A program made the position numbers and the translations under genes. From the NCBI GenBank assembly GCA_008360955.1, contig LUCM01006116.1, positions 32,018 through 96,017 of the forward strand: 64,000 bases of DNA. The letters are read 5' to 3'. The notes beneath the pieces are model-generated. The model searched no databases and had not been told where the DNA came from. It worked only from the letters and a program-made list of their open reading frames with translations. Below are positions 52,369-63,403 of the stretch, piece after piece (the first letter of the stretch is position 1; each line of letters opens with the position of its first letter). Source of the DNA: Fasciolopsis buskii (taxonomy: Eukaryota; Platyhelminthes; Trematoda; Plagiorchiida; Fasciolidae).

Positions 52369-53511
52369 ACTCGAAAACAACTCATTTTGTTCGATAGGGT
52401 TTCTAGAAATTCAATGGGAATTATTGTACACTTCAATGCGATGGGAAACGTGATCGGTGTTCTAAACGATTTCATGAGAGAAATGAGAAAAAATAAGTTG
52501 TTCTAATTTTGGAGGTTATGCACAATGCATTAACGTGTGCCAGGAATATGTACATTTCCACTTTTGCTATTGAAACAATGGAGATGGTCACAATGAAATT
52601 GCCGTGGATAATGCAAAGCGAAAACTGCTATGTGATCTTACTCCGGAATGGAAGGACGGCGACAGCAGTACATATCATTTGCCATCACAAACTGCGCGTG
52701 TCTATAGAAATTGTTTCCTAGGATTACTGGCATTTCATGATTGTCCAGGTCTGAACAAATAAACGTCTATGAGATCGAGCTTTGAGGGAGAGCTGGTCGG
52801 ATTGAGCAGAATGGGGCAAAAACCAATAACCTATCCTCGTTTCATCGCGTATAAGAATATCCACGCGTCATTGTTTGGTGAGATTCGCACCGGGAAAGTG
52901 CACCTGAGTAACTAAGCTCTTATTACTTGTTTACTAAAAAAATAAACCGTTAGTCCCGAAATTTTCTGCTCATTTGCTTTTGATCAAATTTCTAGGGTAC
53001 GTACTTCAGTTTCGTGATCTTCGGAGTCGCTTATTTCTCCGGTTCACCAAAGAATCAAAATTGAATATCTGGTCGTTTTTCCTGAGCAAATTAGGTGATA
53101 TTTCCATTTAACCTTACGGTGGTAAACTAAACGTAATTATAACGTATGAAAAAGCATACATCTAGATCGAGCAGATGATTCATTAATATAAGAATATCAG
53201 TTCAGTTTGGCTGGACTCTTACAGATGGTACCATCGGACCGAATCATTTGCATCACTTGTACGGAGTACATAAAGCCACTCGGTGTTTTCACGCAAATTA
53301 TTCGACTAAAAGCTTAGAATGAGAACGCATAGGACACCAAAGCTGCGTTGATGTCAACGTCAACGTTCATATGAACTGCCAAGTGGCTCAAATCAGTAAA
53401 ACCTCTACAACGATTTGATTTAAACTGCACTTGACAGTATCTCCAAGTGAACAGTTGTATGATTTCGTTCTTCGCTAACGAGTGACGCAAAATGTGTTGT
53501 GCTGTTGTGAC

Positions 53512-55023
53512 TGACCGAGGTCACCGCATGAGTAAAGCACCTCCAAGCCTGCACCATAATTTTCGCGTTGCAGATAACGCCATTCATTTATTATAATTGC
53601 AAAGGTAACCACTATTGATTTACTTTTCATCAAGAAGTTACGAGCTGCGGTGGCCGACGATCATAATAAACCATAGTTACTGTGGTGTTCCACAATGCAA
53701 GGTCAACCAAACCAACCACATATGTGGGCTTCGCTATCTAATCAAAGTATATGCCCTATCATCATTACGACTAACTCTCTCGGTAGCAATGCTTAAACGT
53801 GAAAATAAAAACTCCGCTCAAAACAAACATGCCAACTGTGCTCGTTCAACGCATAAACAAACAAGTTACTGATAACCGAGGTCTCAGTCAAGGCCGTGTT
53901 TAAATTGAAGAAGGGTCACGGGGCTCTGAAATCTCGATGGGATTTAAGGTTTGGTCGGTCCCTCATGATGACCACAACTATCATCACGCTACAAACGGGG
54001 TGGTAAAGAACGACGCAGAATGGGTTCAGTCGAGGCAACCGTAAAAAAACTCCAATAGAATGAGACCCAGGCAATGATAACCTACTCTCCTTATGGACCT
54101 CAAGTCGATCAATTCAATGGATCATGAACAAGTGTTCATGCAAACAAATAATTTCGCCCACCTGTCTGTATGCGAGATTGATACACACGTGCTCAGATTA
54201 TTTTCAGTCATACTTTTGACCGCCGCTGGAAGCAGGCTTAACTAACGGCACGACGGACATATTTAGTTACGCATCCCAGTCTAACTACATGACACATACC
54301 GGCCGCAAAAGTTTAAATCCGCAAGTGTTGCAAGGAGAAATGTAAAAACATGTGTCCCATAGTTCGGATTCATGGAATAAATTGCAATGGGGGAATCGAT
54401 TATGTGGGCTAATTTGTGATTCCCACATGTGCGTACCCGTCAAAAAGAGACTCCACATTAACGTGGTGTGATAGCTTGTGTGCATCCATGATCCAAAGAG
54501 CTATACAGGATGGCTTATCTCAAGTCGAAGATCCAATCATGCTTGCAAGGTCAATGGGTAGAGGCCTGACGAATTATTCGCCTGGCCCTACCTGCCGGGG
54601 GTTAACCTGAGTTGGCAGCTCAGTCGGAAAAGCCAGTGGAAGAATAATTGATCCGAATAGATAGGCTCCCACTCAGCTATACCCAGCTGCCTTGTGTTTA
54701 GGTTATTGTCAGAACCAAATGCTTTGGTTGAGAACCCTAATCGTTCTTCTGCTTAGCGGCTGAACTCCCTAGCAGAACCCTCCCATCAATCCCCATGAGT
54801 TACACGTCTACAAATAATTCAATACTGCATCGGTCGTCGTGTAGGATAATCAGCGATCTTCGTGAACCTGTTGTGAGAATTCTGCTTGCATACCTATGAT
54901 CGCGTGAGGGTATACGGTGAACTATCAAGTTCATTCGAAACGGAAAGAGACGTTCGACAAGACTGCCCCATCCCTCCATTCTTGTTCAACTTCGTGGTGA
55001 ATGAGTTGATGGAAGGTGCCTTC
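53512..55023 (+). repeat. 1512-bp direct repeat, copy B
   Basis: Second copy of 44526-46037, offset 8986 bases. Here the sequence continues without interruption into the rest of the reverse transcriptase (see 54886-55930), so copy B looks like the source and copy A the truncated derivative. Confidence 0.9.
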
Positions 55024-55930
55024 GGAGGTCTTTGGGATGCAGGAATCGAAATGGCAAATGCAAGAAGGCTGTGTGATCTAGATTACGCAGACGACCTCCC
55101 GTGCCTGTTCGAATCCGCGGACCATGCACAACGTGCACTAAACAGACTATCGAGGTCTGTGGCTCGGTTCGGCAGACGCGTTGCACCTTCAAAGTGTAAA
55201 GGGCTATTACAGAACTAGACGACAGCAGCCCAGAACTCGATACTGGATGGAGAGGAACTAACAATTGTGGACCGTTTCACCTACCTTGGTAGCTGCGCGT
55301 CCAACAATGGTAGCCCGGCAGTAAACGTAAACACGCGTATACCTAAGGCTCGAATGCCGTACCCCGGACTGAAGATACCTGCGGTGTCGACCTGATATTT
55401 CACTGAAGTTGGAAGGTTGCGCGTACTGCACCACAGTTCGACCAATTCTGTTATGTGGTTACTAGTCATGAAGTATGCGTATCGCACATGTTCGCCGCTT
55501 GGAAGTCTTCGATCACCGATGTCTACGCAGTATCGTTAGGATTGGATGGAGTGACCGGGTAAGTAATGCAGAGGTAAGGAATCTAGCATTAGGTGCCAAT
55601 TCTGAGAATACCTCATCTCAGCGTACGAAGCTTAGTAGACTACGTTGGTTGGGTCACCTGCTGCGCATGACGAACACTCGCCTACCATACCGTGTCCTAA
55701 TTTGTGTTCCTCTCACGGAGTGGAAGAAGCCACGTGGAGGTCAGCGGATGACGTGGCGACGTAGAATGAGAAAATGTACAGCGAACCTAGGTAAAGTAAG
55801 TGCCCCACGCCTTCGTCTTCGGGCTCCAAATGACGCTTCAATTAGCTGGCTGGAGACACTGAATTATATGGCAGTGAACCGCGAACAGTCGGAAGCATGT
55901 CGTGATTTTCTGCCGACTCAGAATGATTGA
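54886..55930 (+). mobile_element. LINE reverse transcriptase and C-terminus, partly intact
   Basis: The plus strand encodes, in order: VYGELSSSFETERDVRQDCP; PPFLFNFVVNELMEGAFGGL; LCDLDYADDLPCLFES (catalytic YADD) near 55.08 kb; FGRRVAPSKCKGLL; and after a stop VDRFTYLGSCASNNGSP. A final open frame, 55475-55930, has FDHRCLRSIVRIGWSDRVSN and RLRWLGHLLRM, and it ends WLETLNYMAVNREQSEACRD. This is the standard order of a fluke non-LTR element from palm to C-terminus. Stops at about 55.2 and 55.4 kb show it is inactive. The 5' part (endonuclease) is not present. Confidence 0.85.
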
Positions 55931-57912
55931 AAGAGTGCAATTGTACAGTTAGTGTGTTCCACGTGTTGACTACTGCAGCATTCTTATCTTTTCCCGCCTG
56001 TATGGGCCCACTCCCTGTTCCACTTTGATATTCACTGTTTCTATAGAAACACTCGACTGTGGGGAAAAGACAGCGGTCAGTGACGCATGCCTTGCTGCTT
56101 AACGCTGAATAATGAGGATGATGGGCTCATCTGTTAGAACCTATGGCCAAAGGATCTGGTCTAAGTATCTAGGAGTTACCTCCTCTAATGTCTAACCACC
56201 TGACTCTGCTAAGTATTCCGCAACATGTGAGAATATCAAACTAATTTACTTCATCTTCACATCGGTTTATCGCGGTTATGACGACAGTGTATCCGCTTCC
56301 ATAATGCACTACGACAAATCGTCATCTTGAAACCTTACGATACGGTCCCTACGTCCAAGCGGAATGAACTCCGACATGCCCAGCTTGCATGCCGCAAAAC
56401 GAATATGGCAACTGAGTTCAATGATGTCTGATTACGGTATGATGTGGGAACCGAGAAAGCACGCCCGTAATCGTACATCGGAATTGTGCTTCAGCGGAGG
56501 CTCATTTTATCGGAAGAGCCCCAATTAATACTAGCTGCTCCGTGGAGCTCTAGCATGAGCTAATCTATACCATGTTAAAGTTTAGTTGAGAAAAAATAAC
56601 AATAGATTAAGAAACTAGAAAGCCAAATTGATAGATTAAAAGTTAAATTTGAGAACAAACTGATGCAGTAAATCTCGTTTGCCTATGATGCACTTCATTT
56701 GCCAGGTGATCACGTTGGTTAGCGGACCATGATGGATGATGTCTTATCACACGCCTAGTCGAAAGGACTAGAAGAGACCTCGTTTGACTACCATAGCGTA
56801 TTCTGCATGACTGAGGCCTGCCCTGGCTCTTGTCACAGGGAATCTGAAAAGATAAGTGAGCGATCACGGGCTGGCTACTGATACGAACGGTTGGTCAATG
56901 AGACGGACGAGATCTACCGCAGCCGTTCGCCTTCAAATCAGACTTAGAGTGCCTCAATCCAATGTTTATTTTTTACTATATTCTTGAATTGACTTAGTGG
57001 TAGAGCTTCTCTCTTATATTTCAAACCATCCAATGAGTAGACTTTAGACTGGAATCTGGAGGCGCAATAGGCGTTCCTCAAAGGAAAGACTACTAGTAAT
57101 GAATCACCCATATCTTGAACTATCATCTAATTTTTAATGGCCTCGTAGATTTATGTCGACAGCAGGATCACTTTTTCATAAGTAGTAATTTAATTACCTC
57201 CTTTAAATGCATAAGAAGTGTACATTTCCCAAGAAGAGCCAAAGCCACTGAAAGCTTACCTGACGGACAAATAATCCACGATAGCAGTTGGTGGACAAAG
57301 ATTTTGGTTTAATTGTATCGTGCACCTGGTACTTTTACCGGAGCTCAGCAAAAGTAATTCAACATGCAACGTAGCAAACCTGCTTATTAATCGAATACGG
57401 GAGACACGAAACCAGTGCATTAGTAAATCAACGTTCAAGTGCCTATCCTGAAGCAAGTGTGCGGGCATAAAAGTAGACCAAAAATGTAATAGGCCTCAAA
57501 GATCAAGAAGCAAAGAAGTTCGCTCACGAGTAACCCGAACATTGGAGTCAATCAGCCGGTCAACTTCAAGCCAAGTCAGTTGGCGGTTGACGACTACGTA
57601 AACTATCAGAATAAGTATGTAAGTCCACAGATTTATCAAGGGTCATCGTCGTCTGCTTGCGTCGGCGTCTACATATCTAACAATTCCGTTTTCACGACGA
57701 ATTACGCTAAAGGAAGCAAGAAAAAGGCAAAAAAGTCGTAATAAACATTTGGCGATGCAAAACGTTACTAAATTTCCCAAAAAAAATAGTTTAACAAACA
57801 AACCGGTTGGGACGTCAACTCAACTAATTTCAGAGTAGTCGGCTAACTATGAGCACCAATTTCAGGACTCCACATTATTTCCATTCAGAAGATTTGTAGA
57901 ATATAGACTTAC
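55931..57912. other. Intron sequence, no supportable gene
   Basis: Stop-rich on both strands. The left edge holds the 3' end of the LINE. No TM6 exon with the required entry phase could be found here. Confidence 0.4.
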
Positions 57913-58138
57913 CATAGGAATAGGTGCACCGAATTAAACGCTGTGCAAATTCCTGATCCGATGGAAATGGTGATCTAAGAAAAGGACGACGCAATTCCAA
58001 GCACGCCCGCATCACACGACTCAAGTAGACACATTTCACCGTCAGGCAAACTGCGCACGGGATCAAAACGAGACCCACGCGAGCCCAAATATTTACGCGA
58101 CCGACGAAACAAATTCCGGATAAGGCATCTCCATCGAT
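57913..58138 (-). CDS. smo-like: Smoothened-like exon: TM4-TM5 signature exon
   Basis: This exon of 226 bases starts with IDGDALSGICFVGRVN and continues with a hydrophobic TM5, ARVGLVLIPCAVCLTVKCVY. This is the best family match in the window. Vertebrate Smoothened has VDGDSVSGICFVG at the same place, while most Frizzleds have a Cys-Tyr-Val-Gly version. The acceptor is GATACGGCAG at 58139 and the donor is GTAAGT at 57912-57907. The preceding exon ends in phase 0 and joins exactly to give TAAE-IDGD, which reproduces the family alignment across the splice. The exon ends in phase 1 with EFAQRLIRCTYSYG, expected just before TM6. The next expected exon (TM6, entry phase 1) was not found. The intron upstream is about 3.4 kb. 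Confidence 0.85.
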
Positions 58139-58380
58139 CTGCCGTATCAAAAGCAACAAAACCAACAGCTTATCCGATTGAGCAGCTAAAAGCAGCAAAA
58201 ATGATGAAAACTTAGAATCCTTATATTACGAACGACAACGGGCGACCAGTTTTTGCTCATGATAAAACAGATCTTTCTATCTTTTATCTTTTACTTCCTA
58301 AATTACAGAAATAACAGTGTAAATCATATTTCAGGAAGGGGGCCGCGGCCAACAGAGGACGGCTAAGAGCGAAAGTTGAC

Positions 58381-58452
58381 CGGCGGCGAGAGGTTTCGAA
58401 CGCGTGACGTTCACATCAAAACGGCATAAACTCATCCACTTGGCCACCGACA
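58381..58452 (-). repeat. tRNA-like (SINE-type) element
   Basis: The minus strand has GGTGGCCAAGTGGATGAG, which fits the A box of Ser/Leu-type tRNAs, and GCGTTCGAAACCTC as B box about 45 bases later. There is no convincing anticodon arm. It is probably a tRNA-derived repeat inside the intron, about 0.25 kb upstream (minus-strand sense) of the TM5 exon. Confidence 0.5.
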
Positions 58453-60210
58453 GACGACCACTGAGAATCACAAATAAATAAAACAAAAAGAGTATTTCTG
58501 TTTAGCTAGGACGCAAGAGGGGTAGCAAATTGGCAACTAGGAAGCACCTCAAAAGAACAGCTTGGGTGAGAAAATAGCACGTGCGTCCACAGCGGGCTGA
58601 TTGAGCAGCATAAGAAAACCTTACGATTCCTGAGAAACGCTTCTCAGCAAACGCAACCAAAAATCAAGCACCGAATGCATCATTTTTTCGTTGCTAACTC
58701 ATTGAATTGTCCGCCTGAAACAAAAAGTTAACGAGAAATAGAAGAGGACCAACTACATGGCAATCAGTATAACCGCGGGTTTAAAATCAAGCATAGCCCC
58801 AACGCAACGATGACGGAAAAGACGGGTGCAATGAAGATGCAAGTACGAAAGTTGGTCAGCAAAGCGAAATACAAAGTTCCTGTTTTTGTGTTCTCACCAC
58901 ACACATTTGAATGATTTTTGTCTGTCTTTTACTGTTTTCATCGTGCGCGGGCCACACCGCATTCACGTCACTAATCGACTCTGAGGGTTCAAACGACGAC
59001 ACTCTTGATTTCTTGGGCCCTAATCTGGAAAGCGACAAGCTCAACCGAGGCCGAAACTCACACTAGGTTTCGCATGTCTCTCCGTCTAGTCGTATCCCGT
59101 CCACCACATCACTTCTGTCAACCTTGCTTAGCACGCCCAAAGATAGAACGAAATGGTTTACGATAAACAGGCACATGTACTACGCAGCCAAGTCACCGAT
59201 AGTTGTGTACTTAAGTTGAAAACTGCTACCAAGGAGCAGTTCAACTAAGTCATCCGCTAAGCTAGGCATAGCATTCTCCAGAACATCCTTCGGGGGAAAT
59301 TTGGATAGAAACAGGAAAATGCGGCAACTCTGTCGTACCCAACTGGAACCGGTCAAATGTAGCGAAAATTGGCCATAAGCTCTAACTCCAACTGAGGCTC
59401 GACAGTACCTCTTTTGAGGACTTTCACGTACTTTCCAGTTACACCATTCTTTATCCAGGGAGGCTTTAGGGCCAAATTGTCACCGAAATTAAAGTTCGCA
59501 CAAATGTCTAAGGACAAAATGACCGTTTCTCTTTGGAATGCATAAAGGGGATTCAACTACCATGGAAGATTTTATCGACGCAGCCACGATCGGGTTTGGT
59601 GCCATTGGAATTTTCATAGTATCCTATGGTTGGCTCAGTCACTGAGCGGACGTTTCTTTAGATATATGGGTAACATCCAATTCCTTCAGCCAATGAGAGG
59701 ACCTGCCCAAAATGCTAAACCTCATAGAACGCCATCGGATGTTCTCTTCTAAGCTGCGCTGCACAATCTTTAAACAGAGCTGGAGCACTTTTTGACGCTT
59801 TGGATTTTGGACTTTCTTATTAATCACCGCCTTAGAAGGTTAGTCTGGCACCGTGAACCGCAAAATGTCTGCCGGAATAGCTGCAGGGAAAGCTGACCGT
59901 AGAAACCAAATAAATAGTGCTATAAAGTGCTCCACCCAGCGCACAAGTCGCCGTTGTTGATAACGGATGGTCGGACCACCTAATTCGCAGAATTTTTTCG
60001 CTTATATTTAATGACCTCTCGACAGTTTCTCAGTTTGTGTGAACATTAAAATTGCACCTGGTTGCTTTGGTTTTGCTCGTTATCCTGAAGCGTCGAAGAA
60101 TAGTGGAAGTCAAAAATATCGCATGACAGGAGAAATATAGAAAAACAAAATTGTTTCAAATCCACGAGCGTCACCGATTGCCGCTTTGAGCTCTATTATT
60201 CGAAGCCTTC
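58453..60210. other. Intron sequence, nothing recognised
   Basis: No motif or splice-supported frame seen on either strand. Confidence 0.45.
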
Positions 60211-60214
60211 AACC

Positions 60215-60490
60215 ATAGTATCAAGGAATTTTGAGAACCTCAAACCAGTCATCTAACTCGAGACGGCCCACCGGCTGTGATTTGCATCCTTCCGCCAGAC
60301 CATTGACCGACTATCTTTCACTGTATTCCAGCTGTTATCTGCCCGGGAGAACGGGGTATGCCGAGGCCGTCGATCTGCTTACATGCGTAACAGGTGTCCC
60401 AAGCACCTTAATCTATTCAGATCCAAAGTCTTTTCGGTCGACTGAATTCTACCACCAAATATCCTCCGTATAATTTCATCATTGGTAATT
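60215..60490 (-). mobile_element. LINE 3' fragment, decayed
   Basis: The minus strand reads EIIRRIFGGRIQSTEKTLDL, then NRLRCLGHLLRM, a stop, and NSWNTVKDSRSMVWRKDANH. This matches the RLRWLGHLLRM region and C-terminus of the LINE at 55.7 kb. Confidence 0.6.
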
Positions 60491-60814
60491 AGATTTTCTT
60501 GCGCTATACTCTCCCAATGCGAAGAAAACATTCAAACACCGAAAGTCTTCGTGCATCTTTTTTTCTCAGTGACCAGATTTTTGGGCCGAATGAGACAACC
60601 GACCTTACTACTGCAATGTAATTTCGACCTTTGACAGGCAATCAGATACGCGCCGATTCCAGCGGGAGGAAAAGTAGCACGCAAAAATTTAGTTGTTTCA
60701 TCGACCAGATCGAATGTGTTCGGTTTGTTTTTGACAGGCAGTCGTACTGCTGTTGGTGGAAAATACATTCGACAACTACCTTGGGGAAATCCGTTGATAT
60801 GTACACCGGACGAA

Positions 60815-61411
60815 AATCTAATTCCGTTTGTCTGAACGACGTCCGCTCACTTTAGAATATACTTTCGGTCTCATTGCCGAACGCAAGTTGATGCAACTCT
60901 TCGATGGGAGTCCTAACAGGGACTTGTAATAGGTAGTCCCAACCGTGAGATAATAGAATGTAATCATACCTTCATCCAATTTCGTCTTTGGAACTAATTT
61001 TTTCCCTTTTTAAGGTTGATGTAGCTGTCGATTTTTCGCTGTCATCCTCATTATACAACAAGCACCTCATGCGTTCCGACCACGTCAGCCCCCTACGAGA
61101 CAGCCAACTGCCCCTCGGGTCATTCTGTTTGTTTCGGTTAACTGTATACTTTCGGACAGATTTTGTTCCTCCATTCAACACTCCAAAAGCAAATGATGAT
61201 TATTTTTTATATCAGGCCTCATATATCGACAAGCACAAAGTGGATGGGTTGGGGAGTGTTTGACTTCGGCCTAAGAACGGTACAGAAATGGACATAATCT
61301 AGCCCAAACGTCAATTTTTAGGACTTGCTCTGATCCGAAAGTTGTTATCCAACTAAAACATAACTGACTATGCAGCCCATTCTTAATCTACGATAAAAAA
61401 CAAGAAAACCT
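60815..61411. repeat. Inverted duplication, left arm (at least 597 bp)
   Basis: This block is the reverse complement of 63404-64000 with two base differences noticed (near 61229 and 61402) and no length change. The match still holds at the window edge, so the arm is longer than seen. It contains a plus-strand open frame of 91 codons (60988-61263) that I do not recognise. Confidence 0.9.
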
Positions 61412-61516
61412 GTTAGCCGTAAAAAAACAAGTGCAAAACAGAATTTATTCACCAAACAATATAACAGGCGGAAGCAAGTGACAAATTGAATTCAAAAAGC
61501 GGCAGTAACCACTCAC

Positions 61517-62064
61517 CTCGGCTGCCGTCAGACCAATTAGAGTGAGCACCAAAGGGACTGCAAATGCCAATAAATGCAAACAAGCGGACTGGGGTGAACT
61601 TGGAAGTGGCTGTGGTTGTACCGAGTGGGACGGGCGCACGATTGCACCCGGACTTGATGGAGTAGTGCTCACACATGCGATACACGTCCGTTCAGGTCCC
61701 GAAGTCATACCGGAGCTCAGACCGCCGTGCTTCCGACGCAAATGTGAGTGACGATCACAACGCGATTGAAATGTGCGACATCTGCACAAAAGAGTGGATG
61801 CGATCGCGTGAAATGTGAGCGGCCGCGGTACAGCCGGGCACAGGGGATCGTGACAGAAAGAGCATTGGAGTACTAGGCCGAGACTAGACCACTCATCACG
61901 GAGACGAAGTTCCAGATCTGCTGCATCTGATGCGTCCGCGGCGGCAGTGTTAAGTGCAGTAGGCACACGTAAACCTTGTGTAAGACTGTTGTTCACAAAC
62001 GAGGTCAGAAGAGAGCGATAGTGATGGTCTACAAGAGACCACTGTGAGTCCCCCAAGTGCTGAT
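61517..62064 (-). CDS. smo-like: Smoothened-like exon: long loop plus TM4
   Basis: This exon of 182 codons ends with a hydrophobic helix, LHLLAFAVPLVLTLIGLTAAE. It aligns with TM4 of Smoothened, which in vertebrates reads roughly [21 protein letters not shown]. The donor GTGAGT follows directly at 61516-61511, leaving phase 0. The chosen acceptor is TTTTATAG at 62065, which gives two leading bases. Another in-frame acceptor (CCCCAG just upstream of the helix, near 61.58 kb) would give a much shorter exon. The roughly 150 residues before TM4 sit where the short second intracellular loop is expected. They contain a Cys/His-rich stretch with LQCSFCHDPLCP and CRCRTFQSRCDRHSHLRRKH, followed by a Ser/Pro-rich spacer. 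TM3 is not recognisable, so its exon must lie further right. The exon sits in the 2-kb loop of an inverted repeat. Confidence 0.68.
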
Positions 62065-62185
62065 CTATAAAATAGAAGCCAATCCAGTACAAATTTCACT
62101 ATATATGCACTGAAGGACAGCATAACATCTACTATAAACTCATTACGGGTTGTCAAATTCACCAGCTAGAAAGTGTTCAGTAAAT

Positions 62186-62400
62186 TCACTGTGTGCATAA
62201 TCTCGCTGCAAATACCGAGAAAAAACCTAAAGAACGCACATCGCCTGAGAAGTCACCGAACCCGACGTTTCGAGTCCTGTGTGGCTTTCTACGGGAAATC
62301 TTCAGCCGGTCAATATGACCGACGATTGCCGAGTTGAACGCTCGGAATCTGTTCACTGAAGTATACAGAACGAACGGACTTGTTAAGTGCACAAATAAAA
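62186..62400 (-). repeat. Possible interspersed repeat fragment
   Basis: The minus strand reads FNSAIVGHIDRLKISRRKPH over a stretch that includes CAGGACTCGAAACGTCGG. I associate such a CGAAACGTC-type sequence with retroelement tails in animals, possibly Penelope-like, but this is from memory of the pattern and not confirmed by a second copy in the window. Confidence 0.3.
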
Positions 62401-63403
62401 AAATGGAATATTTTCATTCGATATGGCATTCACTTTTAACTGCATGATATTCTTAACTACCCTTTACAATTCCACCTTTACCACCTGCAAATAGATACGG
62501 ACAGTTCAGATTAACAATCACAAACAAAACGCCAATTACAAATAAGTAACGTGCGGTGGAATAAGTTCATTATACGATCACCATTACAATATGCTTTCTA
62601 CCGCTTTGTTTTCGTTTTGCACCGTCGACCTCACGGTACCAGATCAGTAAACAGATACATAGATAAATATCAAAAGATTGCTAATAAACATAAGGCAGGA
62701 CGCATTTACGTGAGACCAGAATTACGCAGGAAATGGGTAGAAAAAAGGGAAACAATAAACAGGAGAGAACAAAAGTGTTTTTATCGCTCAAGATCTGTTG
62801 TTCTCGCTCACCGTTTCTGTTAGCTTTAACCGAGCACAAGTACTACAGACAAGCTGCACAGCGTTCGCGTAACGGACTTCTGCTTCGGGGTAATATCACG
62901 CAGCGACATTATCGATGACTACCCTCATCTCCTAATACAAATAGGGCGGTCAAATCTGAGTTCCAACAAAGAATCAAGATAGAAATGCCTTCCACCTGGT
63001 CCATTCTCTGATTGTGTGGAGGGGAACGATTATCATTTCGTTGGTTGACTGTGAATAAGATGATTTCACATTCACTAGAAGACCAGCTGAATATAATCAC
63101 GGGAAGTTCTGAGAGTGTGATGAGTTTCCACTTGTCAAGCGTCCTCAACAAAATGTACCATAAATTTGTTTGTGGCAACTGATGAGGCGACTGTGGCCAC
63201 TGCTCCTTATCCCGTGACACGTTTGACAAAGTTTACCAGAAGAGGTAAAGTTCCGATCAACCGGTTACCGCCTGTTCCGAAAACGTTCTATCATCTTGCA
63301 GAGGACTTTTCAATGCAAAAAAGCTAGAGGGCACCGTCGAATAACTTCTACTTTGCTCTTGGCAACCTCCCTGTGGCTCACAAGGGGTTAATACGAGGTC
63401 ATT
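62401..63403. other. Upstream intron sequence, no exon recognised
   Basis: This should be the intron leading to the TM1-TM3 exons. Two open frames (62551-62823 plus, 62909-63229 minus) have no recognised similarity and no splice support. Confidence 0.4.

Larger units (their letters stand above)
14219..62064 (-). other. smo-like: Smoothened-like receptor gene, 3' part (gene span within window)
   Basis: This is the span of one minus-strand gene, inferred from eight exon-like blocks. Two blocks give TM4-TM5 with the signature IDGDALSGICFVG and one gives TM7 ending HSWRKFW. Five blocks form the cytoplasmic tail up to a TAG stop at 14219-14221. In animals Smoothened is the seven-helix membrane protein that passes the Hedgehog signal from Patched to Gli/Ci transcription factors. 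The reading phases agree at four junctions: 61517/58138, 46190/38349, 32678/30624 and 16289/14908. They disagree at 57913/46615, 37533/33040 and 29744/16910, so exons are missing from my model there. The extracellular cysteine-rich domain and TM1-TM3 are not in view and should lie to the right of the window. That all tail exons belong to the same transcript is inferred from strand, order and composition, not proven. A divergent Frizzled is the main alternative. Confidence 0.72.
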
